From Rhypophila decipiens (Eukaryota > Ascomycota > Sordariomycetes > Sordariales > Naviculisporaceae), in the NCBI GenBank assembly GCA_033297075.1, contig MU858112.1, forward strand, positions 117,614 through 181,613: a stretch of DNA of 64,000 nucleotides. Reading direction: 5' to 3'. Below are positions 13,591 to 25,161 of this stretch, piece by piece. The first letter of the stretch is position 1. Every line of letters starts with the position of its first letter. The position numbers and the translations under genes were made by a program. The notes beneath the pieces are model-generated. The model saw only the letters and a list, made by a program, of their open reading frames with translations, was not told where the DNA came from and searched no databases.

Positions 13591-14194
13591 GCCGAAAAGC
13601 ACCGAATTCCAGCCCAGATACAAACTCCAATACGACCCAGAATGGCTAGCCATAACCCGCGTCTTCGCCTCGGAACTAACAATCGGCACAAACACCCCCG
13701 TACCACCTGCCAAAGACGCCGAGGTTTATCTCACCCAGATCCAAGCCGCCGAGGAGTGGGTAGCCGAGAAGATGGTCTCAAAGCAGAAACTCGATGTCCC
13801 CCTGAACTTTACTATTACCGCGCCACCAATTGTCTTCACCACTGCAGCGGGGACTCGTGAGCGAGAGGAAGAAGAAGGCCAGATGGTGAGGGACTGTCGA
13901 GACCAGCCAGAGGAATATACGAACACGCAGACGGTGGCTTTTTGCGAGCTGCTTGGGTTGGAAAACTTGTGGCATGCTACGCCTGAGGAGAGGAAGGGCC
14001 GGAGGGAGAGGGGTCTAAAGGAGATTGAAGAGCAACAGGCGCAGGGAAGGAATAATTATGGGGGTGGAAGGGGAAGGGGCGGATGGAGAGGTGGTGATGG
14101 TGGACGAGGAGGCGGGTCTGGCCGTGGTAGTGGACGAGGAAGGGGTCGAGGGGGCTTTGGTGGTGGACGCGGCGGCGGGAGGGGCAGTTGGTAA
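12229..14194 (+). CDS. dbr1: RNA lariat debranching enzyme DBR1
   Basis: Exons 12229-12291 and 12359-14194 (67-nt intron, GTAAGA...TTTCAG) encode 632 residues. The enzyme hydrolyses the 2'-5' branch of excised intron lariats in the nucleus. The metallophosphoesterase core is intact: VEGCGHG at residues 18-24, GGDFQAVRN at 51-59, GNHE at 97-100, then SHDWP and SAHMHCKF, the motifs that carry metal ligands and the family-specific Cys. The DBR1 C-terminal domain follows (LALDKCLPGR...). Two additions stand out: an acidic/Pro-rich linker with an uninterrupted serine tract near residues 408-432, encoded by a TCA microsatellite, and an RGG-rich tail from about residue 590. Yeast DBR1 is about 400 residues, so this is a long version. 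The RGG tail suggests RNA or protein binding; that is inference. Confidence 0.95.
13532..13590. repeat. TCA microsatellite inside DBR1
   Basis: About twenty consecutive TCA/ATC units code for a serine run in the DBR1 linker. The tract stays in frame and is expected to vary in length between strains. Confidence 0.85.
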
Positions 14195-14432
14195 TTATAC
14201 CCTCCAGATTACCTACCGGCCCGGGACCGCGTTGTATTATTGCCATTTGACCATGACAGGCAGGAAATCGTCATCGTATTTGTTTTATCGCTTTTGTTAA
14301 TCTATATAACATAAAGCCATTGGTCCTGCTTTCATAAAAGAACGGCTGAGCAAACTAGACAAGACAAAGAAAAGGTAGAGAGAGATAGATATCTCGGAAG
14401 CCAAACATGCTCCCCAAAATGCACACAGTCGC

Positions 14433-17065
14433 TCAAACGTCTTGCTTAACAACGATATCCTCCACCAGCACCACCACTGGCACCGGCTCAGAACTTGCAC
14501 TCCCACTTCCACTCCCACTTTCGCTCGCACTCTCCTCTATCCTCTCCAACACACCAACAGGCGCCTCCTTGTCCTTCAGACCACCAAGTTTACACCTCTC
14601 CCCCTCCTCATCAGAACTACCACTAGTAGCCCAAGACTCGCCCGTAATCTTCTTCTGGATCCGACTCTGCCTCTCCAAATTCAACCTCTCCCTCGCATGC
14701 TGCTCTTCCACCCGTCGGACCATCTCCTCTTTCCTCTCCCTCAAAGCAATACAAAACCCACTATTCGCCCTAATCCGATCCCCCTGCCAGAGAAAAAAGA
14801 ACGGAACCACACACATGAGCAAACTGACCCCTCCGAGGACACTACAAGCCCCTGAAATACCCAGCGCGCCAAACATAGGCCCCGCAGCCAAAGGCAACAC
14901 AGTCGCGAGCAAACTCCGCGTCGTAGACGACGCAGCGTGCGCCGACGCCGCAAAGATCTCATACGCGTCTGTGAGATAATTGAGCAGCGCCTGGAAGACA
15001 CACATGAACCCTAATCCAAAAGGGATCCCCGCAAGCAGGGGGATAACCATGTGCACGTCCTCTCGCGAGGTCCAGCCGAGCCAGAACAAGGAAATGACAA
15101 ACATCGGTCCGCCGATGCACGCCAATGGCAAACGGCGGTATTCCTCCTGGTAAGTCCACGAGGCGTTTCGCTGACGCGCGCGGGAGAGGATATTATCGTA
15201 GAGAAAGAATACGGGCAGGGCGAGGAGGGAACCTGCGCCGATGGAGAGGTAGGCTAGTCCGCAGAGACCGGGGGTGAGGTGGTAGACGCCCTGGAAGATG
15301 ATGGGGTATGCTTCGAAGGACATGTAAAAGATTGCGTAGCAGAGGGCTAGGTAGGCGCAGGAGGTGTTTACTATCGGCTCGAAGAGGAGCATGCGCACGG
15401 GGCGGGTGAGGACCACGGTGACGAGTTGTTTTGGGGTTTTTGCTTCGAGCTCGTGCGGGGCGATTATTCGTGAGGTGGAATGGGGGTTTGCAAGGCGGAG
15501 GGATCGTGCGCGTCGGAGGAGGAGGACGGGGGAAAAGGTTTCTGGCATGAAGAGGAGGGCTAGCATTGTTGTGCCTGCGTAGATTAGGGCTATCCAGAAT
15601 GCCCAGCGCCAGCCTATCGAGGTCGCGCAGAAGCCTGATATTATTGGGGCTAGGAGGGGGCCGAAGACTGTGGACTGTTTTTTGGGGGGGGATTAGATTT
15701 GTGTTGGTGGTTGGTTGAGGGAAGAAACTTACGACCATGAAAATACCCATGCTGCGACCCCTGATTCTTGGATCATTGTATATGTCGGCGATGATGCCTG
15801 TGACGACGGCTAACGGGGCTGAGGCAAAGACGCCAGCTAGCAGACGGAAGCCGAGGAACGAAGACCACGTCGGTGCCAGCGCGCAGGCGAGTGTTGATAG
15901 GCTGAACAGGGCGAACGTGCCGACGCTGAGGCGTTTGCGGCCGTACTGCTCGCTCAGGGGACCCCAGAGGATGGGACCCATTACGTAGCCTAGATGGATG
16001 ATAAGACGGGAGGTTAGCCTATCTGGGCGAGATAATGTTGGAAAAGAAAGAAGCCAGGACATACCAATGAGATAGACCGAGATGGGCAGGACCTTCTGAA
16101 ACCTGTCAGTAACACCCCACTCGGCGGCGATGAACGGGATGGCGTTGCTCGGCAAGGCGGAACCCATGGTCGAGTTGAGAATGAGCATGACCGACGTGGC
16201 GAGGATACGGGCCTTGGTCAGGGAGGGCCAGTTGTATGGGTTCTCGGCATCATTCTCCTCCCACGCGACGATGGTCTCGGTCGGCTCCTCGGAAAAGTCG
16301 ATGCTTGAGAAGCTGGCTGCTCGTCCATCATCGACATGCTCCACGTGGTGCGTTTCCTTCTCGCCCTTGACGGTGAAGAATACAGTCTCGACTGTTGCTC
16401 CGGCAGGTAATTGTCGTGTGTCGTTGCTATTGCTATTATTATCGTCACCATGCTGTTCGGGCTGAGAGCAGGCGTCTGCCTCGCCGGGCAGTTCTTCGTG
16501 AGTGAGTGTATATATGCTAGAGGAAGCGCCGTCTGATGCCATTATATCTATTAGTAACAAGTTAGGTTCCTCTGGAGACCCAATGTCACTCACCATTCTG
16601 AAGACTTTTCCGCTCCAGAGACTCCCTCAAGGCTGGGTCTTCGATGCTCAGCTGGATCGAGTCCCGAATGTGAAACACCTGGTCGAGGTCAAGGTTGCGG
16701 CCAGAGAGGGTAGAAAATCTTGCCAGGTTGGCTTCCTTCTGAGGTGTCTGGACTAGTTCGGTCTCCTTTTCTTCCACGGCAGCATCCTCTTCGGACTTTT
16801 TTCTTGCTTCCGGAGCCACCAGGGGAAACCGTCTTGACTCTCGAGATGCCACCAGAGTTAGGTCCCCACCGCCCGCGGCCGCCGATTCCCTCCCTGACGT
16901 GGTCTCTATCCCGGGTGGAAGCATGTCTCCGTGGTCCCCGGCCAGTGTTGGTGCTCGAGATGTAGCCGGGTCTTGGTGCTGTTCCTCGTGTTGCTGGGAA
17001 GAGGCTTCCCGCAGGGCAGCAGCATCGCCGCCGCCTTCGTTGTTGTTACTGACCGGGGCTGACAT
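14433..17065 (-). CDS. MFS transporter, DHA1 drug/polyamine type
   Basis: Four exons (16594-17065, 16065-16547, 15733-15989, 14433-15674) with introns of 46, 75 and 58 nt give 817 residues. A long hydrophilic N-terminus (about 270 residues) precedes a 12-helix membrane domain. The DHA1 signature appears as GPLSEQYGRKR after the second helix, and a motif-C-like FGPLLAPIISGF follows. Proton antiporters of this family (Tpo1/Flu1-like) export drugs or polyamines at the plasma membrane; the substrate here is not determinable. The C-terminal tail is hydrophilic, rich in Ser/Glu, and ends in VVKQDV. The 75-nt second intron is a multiple of three without a stop, so read-through would insert 25 residues. 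The gene converges on DBR1 with only 238 bp between stop codons. Confidence 0.88.
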
Positions 17066-18536
17066 GGTCCTTGGAAACTAGCTGTTTCCAACGATATCGA
17101 GGTATAAGCAGGTTATTATAGTGAGGTATAGTATGTAAAAGAGCGTCGAGAGTTTGGCACCGCATACGAGAGCCAAAAAGCTTGAATTCGGCGCAAAGAC
17201 TGAGACTCATATAACAAGGACAAAATGGAACCCAGGACAACAGCGCCCAGGGGCTATCAAATAGGTTATGAAGCCATAACGCTGAATACTATTCCATGTA
17301 TACAAGGCCTGCCTTGTCCTGCACGATGATGGACATGTTAGACGACAACCGGGTGATTTCCTGATTGCAACAGAAGATCTGGTTAGGTTAGCGCAGGTCT
17401 CCGGAAGAGCGAGGAATCGCCGTCAACGACTATCTAATGATGGGACGAAAAGTTCGGCTTGTCACAGGTGTGCCGTACCAACGGTTACCATGGCACAGGG
17501 TCCAGCCAAGTTGAGCATCTGATACGATCAATAAACAATTATCACCATGCACTAAAAGTACCGGTACCCTCGAGATTACCTCTCGTTGGACTGTATCACC
17601 CGTCACGCTTCACCACGAAAACCGAAAGCTGTGTGTATGGGGGGGGGGGGGGGGAGGGGTGAGAGCCACGGTCTTGGGACTGGGACCAGAATATCCGGAT
17701 GCGCAGACCTATGCGTGGCTGGAACCGGTTGGGTGGTTTCTGGTGCATCCGCCGTCATGTGCCGGGAGGCTTAGCTGCCGACCGGTCGGAATTGTTTGTA
17801 TGCTAGAGGACTAGTAGGCGTCGAGCTGCCTGCTTGCTCGCTTCTCACAAGCCGTTGGAGATGGGAGACATGGGCGCTGTTCGTTTGACCAAGAGTCTGG
17901 TTGCATCCGCGTCTTGTACTGACGTCTTCCTCAATATGAGAAGTAGAAGCACGTCTTGTTAGTCGATGCCAGCTGCTGATAAGCGAGCAAGCGAAGAGAT
18001 CGCAATGAAATCACTTTGCCATCATCATGTCGTGGGAGGATGCTTATCTGGCTGGGCTGCCGTGTTCCTGTTCGCATTTCAGAGCTAACAGTCACCCAAG
18101 AAGCTCTGCAGGTTACCGAGCCTGGAAAATATCCCGTGTTTCCATGTGCTTCGCTTGTAGGGCTTCATCGGCGTGAATACGCCGTGGTCGCAAACTTGTA
18201 GGATTGACCAGCGTCTCTCTTCCGGCCCATCATGTTGGCAAATCTGCTCTCCCCAAGCCGGTCCTGGCCACATACCCGCCAAGTAAAAACCCCATGCTGG
18301 AGATGATCATATCCAAGCCCCAACCCTCCTTCCAAATGCCGAACCCAAGTGGGCTCAAAATTTGACCGGCATCTCCACGGGTTCAGGGTCCCCTGTTCGC
18401 AAAAAAGATGGAGCAATGAAGAATGCACACTGCATTGGGTATCACACAACCTTTCCTGGCTGTTGTTGGTGGTCGGAATTCGTCCATGTCAAAGTTTCAC
18501 ATGCCACCTCGATCGAGCAAGAAAGGTCCCTCCAAA
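17066..18536. other. Intergenic, MFS promoter and prefoldin 3' side
   Basis: This 1.5-kb gap lies between two minus-strand genes. It holds the transporter promoter and the prefoldin 3' UTR. No coding frame is convincing; the only marked feature is the G homopolymer at 17639. Confidence 0.5.
17639..17654 (+). repeat. G16 homopolymer
   Basis: Sixteen consecutive G residues are followed by A and GGGG. Such a run can form a G-quadruplex and is prone to length error in sequencing. It lies about 570 bp upstream of the transporter start codon. Confidence 0.9.
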
Positions 18537-19154
18537 TCACGTTTCAAGGTTGATTGTCTTGCCAAATCTCGCATACAGATCAACCTTCAACTGCGTCATC
18601 TCCTCGCGAATGGATCCCAGCTTGTCTTCGAGTTCCGAAATCTCCTCTTCTAGCTTGTTCGATGATGTGGCCAGCATTTCTTGCGCCTGCTCGAGCGGCA
18701 CGTGGAAGTAGGCGTCCCCGACTTTGTAGCTGTATGCATAGCCGTGTTAATATTGCTGGCCTGCAAAAACAAGACCGTTCAAAGACAAGAACTCACGGGA
18801 AAACATCGTCCTCGTCTGCCAGCTCTAGCTCGGTGGTTATATCATCGAGTTCCTCCTTTTCCTTCTGCAGCCATTGCCAATTGTCAGCAGGACCGCGCAG
18901 GTGCTAGTTCGTGGGGATTTGCGAAGTGATTTAACCGACATGCTTGGCCTTCACTTCTTCCTCGATTGACAGCTCGTGCTGGTGAAGCCGGCTGAACTTG
19001 TTGATTTTGTCTTGATCCTCACGGCGAACTTCGATCTCGTCGGCGGCCGTCTCCTCCTCCTCCTTGGACAACTACAGATCAAGAACCGGTTAGCTCAGGT
19101 TGCAGGCCAAGTATCCAGCGCAAGTCTCACCATTCGCCGGCTCATCGACATCAT
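18537..19154 (-). CDS. pfd4: Prefoldin subunit 4
   Basis: Four exons (19131-19154, 18940-19071, 18797-18864, 18537-18729) give a 138-residue beta-type prefoldin subunit. Prefoldin is a hexameric cytosolic chaperone that passes nascent actin and tubulin to the CCT chaperonin. The family is recognised by the N-terminal coiled coil with DQDKINKFSRL, the hairpin strand ELADEDDVFPYKVGDAYF, a second coiled coil, and the terminal DLYARFGKTINLE typical of subunit 4. The exon 2/3 junction uses a GTCGGT donor; it is chosen because the joined protein then has the same spacing as the animal protein. The start is the first of two adjacent ATG codons. The gene is divergent from the CENP-W-like gene, 326 bp apart. 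Confidence 0.88.
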
Positions 19155-19480
19155 ATTGGCAGATTTCCGGGTATATCAACCAAGTTGCACGATTTGTTGA
19201 AGTTGGGCTACCGCTCGACCGACTTGTTGGTGTTTTACAGTGTGTCGTTGGGCATGCGGGAGCTTCCGCTGGCGGGACAAGCTCTCCAGATTTCTTACCC
19301 CACCATCGAAAAGACCTGGACCGACCGGCGACCGGGGCACCGTTCAAAGGTGGGGCTGTTATTCCTCCACTCCCATTGGTCACGTATCAGCTCAAGCTTT
19401 GAGAAAGTCAACAAACCAACTCAGTCAAACGGCATCATCGACGACACCTCAAGAATACAAACTCAATCAGTCAATTCAGC
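19155..19480. promoter_or_regulatory. Shared divergent promoter, prefoldin 4 / CENP-W-like
   Basis: Only 326 bp separate two start codons on opposite strands, so the genes probably share promoter DNA and one nucleosome-depleted region. No specific site is called. Confidence 0.6.
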
Positions 19481-19931
19481 ATGGCACCTGGACAAAAGCT
19501 CTATCCACGGGGCACCGTCAAGAAAATCATCAAGGCTCATTCGAATTGCAATGTGAGCAAGAATGTTGATGTTACTGTAAGTCGACCATCACGGTGGCAT
19601 TGTCGCCAATTCAAAAAGAGGCGCGTCGCTCATTGATGTCTAACGAACCTTTTAGATCTTCTTGGATTATGTCCTATTCATGCAAACGCAAGTCCTATCA
19701 AAGCCCCATGATTTTCGCGTCAATCTCTCTCACTTACACATCTACAGACTCATGAAAGAGGCGGCAATCGAGTCCAAGCAAGGGGGTGAGCGAGGCATCA
19801 CAGCCAGGAGCGTCAGAAAAGTGACCGAGGTACGTCCCCACAAAAACGTCGTCATCTGGTGCCTTTACAGCTTTGGCTCACGCGCCTTCTTCCACCCACT
19901 ATAGAAAACGCTTGCCAAGTTCAAAGGATGA
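19481..19931 (+). CDS. CENP-W-like kinetochore histone-fold protein
   Basis: Four small exons (19481-19576, 19656-19687, 19748-19829, 19905-19931) code for 78 residues. The chain KLYPRGTVKKIIKAHS, then a hydrophobic helix IFLDYVLFMQTLMKEAA, then RGITARSVRKVTEKTLAKFKG has the basic histone-fold layout of CENP-W (fission yeast Wip1). CENP-W pairs with CENP-T and binds centromeric DNA in the CCAN. Intron 2 begins with GCAAGT, so it is a GC-AG intron; only this donor keeps the frame between QT and LMKE. The protein is too short and basic for a confident call by eye; other small histone-fold proteins are the alternative. Confidence 0.72.
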
Positions 19932-20945
19932 GTGCGAGACATGCAATAATTCTTTACTGTTGAAAACGACATGTTATGCGTGCGTACAATTTCGTGTACC
20001 AACTAGACCACGGTCAGCGGCAGGTATTCACTCGCCGGATGACTCCAAAACCTCTGGAACCAGCCCAGATCCGTCGACCGCCGCCTCGAAGCACGCGACG
20101 AGGCCACCCAAAGCCGCACAGTGTGGAGACAGCCGATATGGAGGGACATGCACTTGCTGGGATGTCGGGATGTGCAAGCGACCACAGAGGGCTGGAGGAT
20201 GTACATATGTACATGTGGATGGATATACTGAGGACGGAGGACATAACTCCTTATTCCAGCCGGTACGGAAAGGGCCGCCGGCGGTGAAGAACAGTAGATA
20301 TCAGGTGCTCATTGTAGCTTGTGCAGCTTCTTATCTGTCATATTCCAAGAAAATGAGACTGAATGGTCAGTCGACATAAAAGGTCGCAATTTAGCCAAAC
20401 ATTCTGATAGTTTCCGCCTGCTTCGGTGACTGCCTGGCCCAAGCGTGCGGGCGCCTGGAAGCTGGAAGCGGTAACCCGTCAGTGGTTGTGCTGCAAACCC
20501 GGTGTGGAAAGAACCACCGGCAGCCTACTGCCACCCTGTCACAGTGCAGCCACAGCACTGAGACGTGCGCTGAAAGCTGCCTGGGGCCACAAGCTCCAGC
20601 TCCAAAGTCAAACAGCAAGTGATGGAACCTCAAAAATTTCCCGGCCCAAACTCGTCAAGCTTCCTCCTCGAATCTCACATCCACAACTTCCAAACCCAAA
20701 AAACAACCACCTTTTCCAACCACTCCCGCACTTGATTCAAACCCACAAACCAGACAATTAAACTCTCTCATCTCTCGAGTCTGCGATTTCGTATCTCGAT
20801 TGGCTAAACACGTTTTGTCCCTATACTTTTCCTCCCCTGCTTTCGACACAACGTCGTCTCGAAAGCCCTAAAAGCACAACCTCCACCACTCGATACCTCC
20901 TGCACCAGGTAGCTACGCTGCTTTCTACAAGACCGCAACATAGAA
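19932..20945. other. Intergenic, promoter and leader of the YAG7-type gene
   Basis: A 1-kb gap between two plus-strand genes. The last 250 bp are pyrimidine- and A-rich, as in fungal 5' leaders. No additional gene is supported. Confidence 0.5.
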
Positions 20946-22522
20946 ATGGCTGCTTCCGTCGTCCAGAATCCTCCCGCCCAGGGCGAGTCCAAATCTGCTC
21001 GCAAGAAGAAGGCCAAGGCTGCTGAGCGCACCGAGTCTCCTGCACCTGCTGCTACCGCCACCCCAGACAAGCCTTCATCTGTTGCCGGCAATCAGGACGA
21101 TCTTTCCGACAATTCTTACATCCGTGAGCTGCAAAAGTCAGTTTACCTTCTTCGTCGATGCACTTGGCGATCAATTGGCTGACCTATGACGCAGGAGCAT
21201 CCGAAACGTCACCAAGAAGATTGTAAGCATCACCACTACCTAGCCTAAACAAACTTGCTGGCCTCGCCGCTAACTCGGCCTCTAGACCAATGCTGCCAAA
21301 ATCGATCATCTCGTAGCCGAGCACAACGCAAAGACACTCGACGAGCTCGTTGCGCAGAAGATTATTAACGCCGACCAGAAAGCCGCCTACCTCAAGAAGC
21401 CCAGTCTCCAAGCCCAGCTCTTCCAGTTCGAAGAGCAGCTCGCCCAGCACAAAAAGATCGACCAAGAGCACCGTGCCAAGCTCGCAGAGCAGGAGAAGAC
21501 TCTTACAGAAAAGTTTGTCAAGGAGAAGGCCGAGCTCGAGGCCGAGCTCAAGGAGAAGGCTGAGGCGGAAGCCGAATCAAAGCTCAAGGCCAACTTTCTC
21601 ATCCTCTCGCAATTTCTCCGCCTGGCTGCTGCTCGCCGTATCGAGGAGCCCCAGAACACCTCGGACGAGGGCCTGGCTCTCGAGGGTGTTTTGCTTCACA
21701 TCTACTCTGGAGATGAGGATGCCGTGTCGACTATCTTGAAGTTGGTCAAGGGTGTCGAGGAGACGACGCGCAGCGTAGCAGACGCACCTCTCCAGACAAC
21801 ATGTCAGTATATACTCCAAAGCCGACTTGGTATAATCTTACTAACGCCTTGCAGATGCCCAAGTTAAGCAGCTTGCGATCGCTTACGCTTACCCAGAGGG
21901 AGTCTCCCAGGCTGTCGAGTCGGAGGCCGAGACTAAGGAGCCCGTCCAAACCGACCCGACCGTCGCAAACGCCTCCCTCACCGAGATCCAGGAAGGTTCT
22001 GACGTCGCCTTGACCAATGGACACTCCGAAGAGCCCGCTCCTACTACAAACATCCCAACCACCGATGTCGCTGACAACGCTGCGAACGCTGCCGGCGAGA
22101 GTCAGTGGGATTCCAAGACCGACCTGACTATTTCTCAGGAATGGGTTGATGTCAAGGCACAGGAGCCTACCCCCACTGAGACCGAGGCACCTGTTGAGGC
22201 CGTTGAGGCTGTTGAGGCCGCACCGGCACCCGCACCCGCACCCGCACCCGTTGAGACCGCACCTGCACCGGCAGTCTCTTCCAACAACCCGTCGTGGGCT
22301 GATGACCACCCAGAGCCAAATGAAGCCTCCGGTGCTACGCATGACGGCAATGATGGCTTCCACCAGGTTCAGCGCAATCGCGGCGGCAACCGTGAAGGTG
22401 GCTATCAGGGCCGCGGCCGCGGCCGCGGACGTGGTGGATTCCGCCCCGACGGACGTGGACGTGGCCGCGGCGGACAGCGTGGTGTGCCATCGCGCCCTCG
22501 CCGGGGTGGTGATGAGCAGTAG
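20946..22522 (+). CDS. YAG7-type coiled-coil protein with RGG tail
   Basis: Exons 20946-21136, 21195-21222, 21286-21802 and 21855-22522 encode 467 residues. The N-terminus is Ala/Lys-rich (SARKKKAKAAER). A helical block follows with the segment SIRNVTKKITNAAKIDHLVAE and a long charged coiled coil. The C-terminus carries an Ala-Pro/Glu-Val repeat near residue 370 and an RGG/GRG box. This architecture matches the fungal YAG7-like family, whose molecular role is poorly defined; the RGG box suggests association with RNA or ribosomes. The small second exon (28 nt) is fixed by frame on both sides. All introns have GT-AG ends. Confidence 0.75.
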
Positions 22523-23272
22523 GATGGGTCGTCACACTATCGGCAAGGTTCGCCTCGTCACGCACACGACTCCGGGTTTATGGATGATCAGTCTTTTGGT
22601 GTCGAATCTCGTATTGCATCTGCTGTTGAGCCCGTGGGTTGGTGAACAGTTCGGTGTCGGCAAAATAATGGCGTTTTTTCTCTTTTCTCCGTGGCAAAAC
22701 AGAATGCATATGAAGCTATTTGGTACAACCGTTATGGCTGGTTTCTGTGTGCATTAGAGAGGGAATTGGCAAGGACGGTCCAAGTCGCTCGTCCATCTAG
22801 GGAAGGATACAACTTGCATGACTAGAGGACGTTTTGAAAGGAGGGCGTGTATATGTTTATTCTTCCTCTTTTCCGTTTGCGGGCGTCTGAGCGGGTGTTG
22901 ATTTTCCCTATTCTGCTCTTTTACGGCATATGGACGGATTGGCTCGGTTTCTTCTCTTACGAATTGGGCTGGCTGGCTGGACATACTACGGAACATGGCA
23001 GGGTTGGCGGTTTTGGTCATGATTGTGTCTCTTGTTCTCCCCTGTTGATGGGGACTGTGCAATTGGGGAACGAAAATAAGAACGAACATGATGGGAACGG
23101 ATAACGATAAATAATGCAAATGTGTATAGTCTGTATTATACTGGTGGGAACAAGCAAGCAAATAAGAAAAGATGGCGGGACGGGGCTTTGCAGTTTTTGT
23201 TTTGTTCGTTTCATGTCGTATTTCATGGTGAGTTTTGAGTTCTTCCCGCCTAACTATATAATGCAATGCGGT
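22523..23272. other. Convergent 3' region, YAG7-type / methyltransferase
   Basis: A 750-bp gap between two converging stop codons, holding both 3' UTRs. No coding potential is seen. Confidence 0.55.
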
Positions 23273-23794
23273 TCATATGGTACATTGAAAGCCGGCATAG
23301 GGAGTCCCCAGGACTTTTTGGCCTGTCGGGTCGAATCTGACGCCTTCCTTTTTGAGGAGGTTGCGTTTTTGGTCCAGTGTGAAGAGGGTCTTTTTTGTTG
23401 TTCTTGAGATTTCCTTGTCGGAAGAGGCGGTGGTCTTCTTGACGATCTTGGAGAGATGTTCTCCTTTGAAGCCGCCTAGGGAGCCGCCGGTTGCTACGAC
23501 TCGATGGCAGGGTACCGTTGGGGCGAAGGGGTTTCGACGGCAGGAGTTGCCTACCGCGCGCGGGGAGGAGTTTAGGGATTTGGAGAGGAGTGAGTAGGTT
23601 GTGAATGACCCTGGGGGAATCTGGAGGAGGAGGGTGTAGACTCGCTTGTCGAAGGGTGTTAGGGATATTCTTCTTGTTGCGACTGGGAGTGGCTGGTTGG
23701 CTGAGTCTAACTGGTTGGCTCTAGTTGAGTTTGATTGGGGGTTGGAGTTGGATATTAAGGCGGCGAGGGTTTGGGTTGCTGTTTGGGGATCCAT
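23273..23794 (-). CDS. mgt1: Methylated-DNA--protein-cysteine methyltransferase (MGMT)
   Basis: A single exon of 173 residues. The suicide DNA-repair enzyme moves the alkyl group of O6-alkylguanine to its own cysteine. The active-site PCHRV is present with Cys96, preceded by the helix-turn-helix segment with the arginine finger (SSPRAVGNSCRRNP) and followed by GGSLGGFKG. An intact Cys distinguishes it from alkyltransferase-like (ATL) proteins, which lack it. An insertion of about 20 residues (TTASSDKEISRTTKKT) extends the region before the final helix. Two CACGTG boxes and a TGACGTC site lie 220-370 bp upstream of the start codon. Confidence 0.92.
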   Translation of the reverse strand: MDPQTATQTLAALISNSNPQSNSTRANQLDSANQPLPVATRRISLTPFDKRVYTLLLQIPPGSFTTYSLLSKSLNSSPRAVGNSCRRNPFAPTVPCHRVVATGGSLGGFKGEHLSKIVKKTTASSDKEISRTTKKTLFTLDQKRNLLKKEGVRFDPTGQKVLGTPYAGFQCTI

Positions 23795-25161
23795 TTTGGG
23801 GTCTTTTGTGACAGAATGGTTTCTGTGGTTTGGGTCGAGATGCTCTGTTTGACCTGGCTGGGACAGGATATTCTGGACGTTAGGAGGCAGTCCCGTGTAA
23901 CTTCAGACTCGGGACCAAGTAAAACGATAAAAATAATCAGGGAGGAAGTGGGATAGTGAGTATGTCGATATGAGTTAGAATGTCAAGTCAAGAAGTGAAA
24001 AAAGCAATTGGGGTCACGTGTTGACTTTGTGAGGACTTGAGGATGTCATCAAAAAGGCGCGTCGGGGGCGGCAAGGGCGCGTCAGTTGACAGCACGAGGA
24101 TGATGCGCGGTCACCTGATTGGTTTAGTCAGCTTGTTATTCAGCCACACGTGATGTGACGTCCTTTTTGAGGGTTAGGGTACTCTGTATTGAACGATATG
24201 TTCAACCAATTTCATTTGAATGTGAACCTCGAACCCTTTCTCAATCATAAAGAACATCCAGTTCATCATGAGCCGGTACATCTCCTGTGATCGTTTCCGT
24301 CGTCTTCTTCGCTACTCGTTGTTACACAGTCTCAGCCCGGGCACACAATCTTGGTTCGTGATAACTGAGAAAATGAACACTGCAGCGATGGTGAGACTTT
24401 GAGTACCGGTATCACCAACCACCACAGAATCACACCCGCTGTGATATCGCATATCCTCGAGCTGCAGTACCCCATAGTCCACCAACATGTCTTGCATTTT
24501 CCACTGGCCTGGTCGGCCCACGATCTTTATTTGTTCATCTTTTTGTGGGCAGAGCAAGGAAATCGGTGATGGGCAATGTTGGCACATGTTACTCTGTCCC
24601 ACTCAGTGTTGCCCAGCTCCAATGGGAGGAGCACAAGATGCTGCAAGTCTGCTGCATGAACTGAGGATTTTTTAAATTTTTTTTGCCCTCTCTCCCTTCG
24701 CTCTCGGAAGCTCACTGCAGCTAGCTAGCTAATCGTCTTTACTGCCGTGAAGCGAGTGACCATGAGCTGCAGTAGTCAGGCCGTCTGCATATAGCAGGGA
24801 AAAGTGGAAAAGTATCCCACAAGGCCCCATCAATGTGGTAAAATTGGGGGTTTTCAGTTGTAGCGTGGCCATGATTGGATCGTCAGTTCCGCCTCTGCTG
24901 CCAGTTGCCCGTCGCATCGCAAATCGTGTCGTCTGGTTTGAGGATCGGTTGGTTGCCCGTCAGCTTTGAAACTTTTTTGTGTCGAGTTGTTGGCGTGTTG
25001 CGGTCGGGCTTTGTCGTCGTTGCCCATGAACAAGGTCTCTTCTTCCATTTTATCCCTCAGGTCTCACTTTTATATCCCCTCCTTTCTGGTCGGCCTGGGT
25101 TTCTCGACCCAACAAAGGAGGGGTTCTTGATAACGGCGATATCGTCGACAAGCTTGACGCG
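23795..25161. promoter_or_regulatory. Divergent region, MGMT / Cys-His module gene
   Basis: This 1.4-kb gap separates two start codons on opposite strands. CACGTG occurs at 24015-24020 and again at 24147-24152, next to TGACGTC at 24156-24162. These resemble bHLH and bZIP (CRE-like) sites; binding is inference. The half nearer 25162 shows no distinctive site. Confidence 0.45.

Noticed and set aside
24252..24430. Short plus-strand frame starting ATGAGCCGG in the MGMT/Cys-His divergent region
   Set aside because: Fewer than 50 codons, no motif, and it lies in likely promoter DNA.
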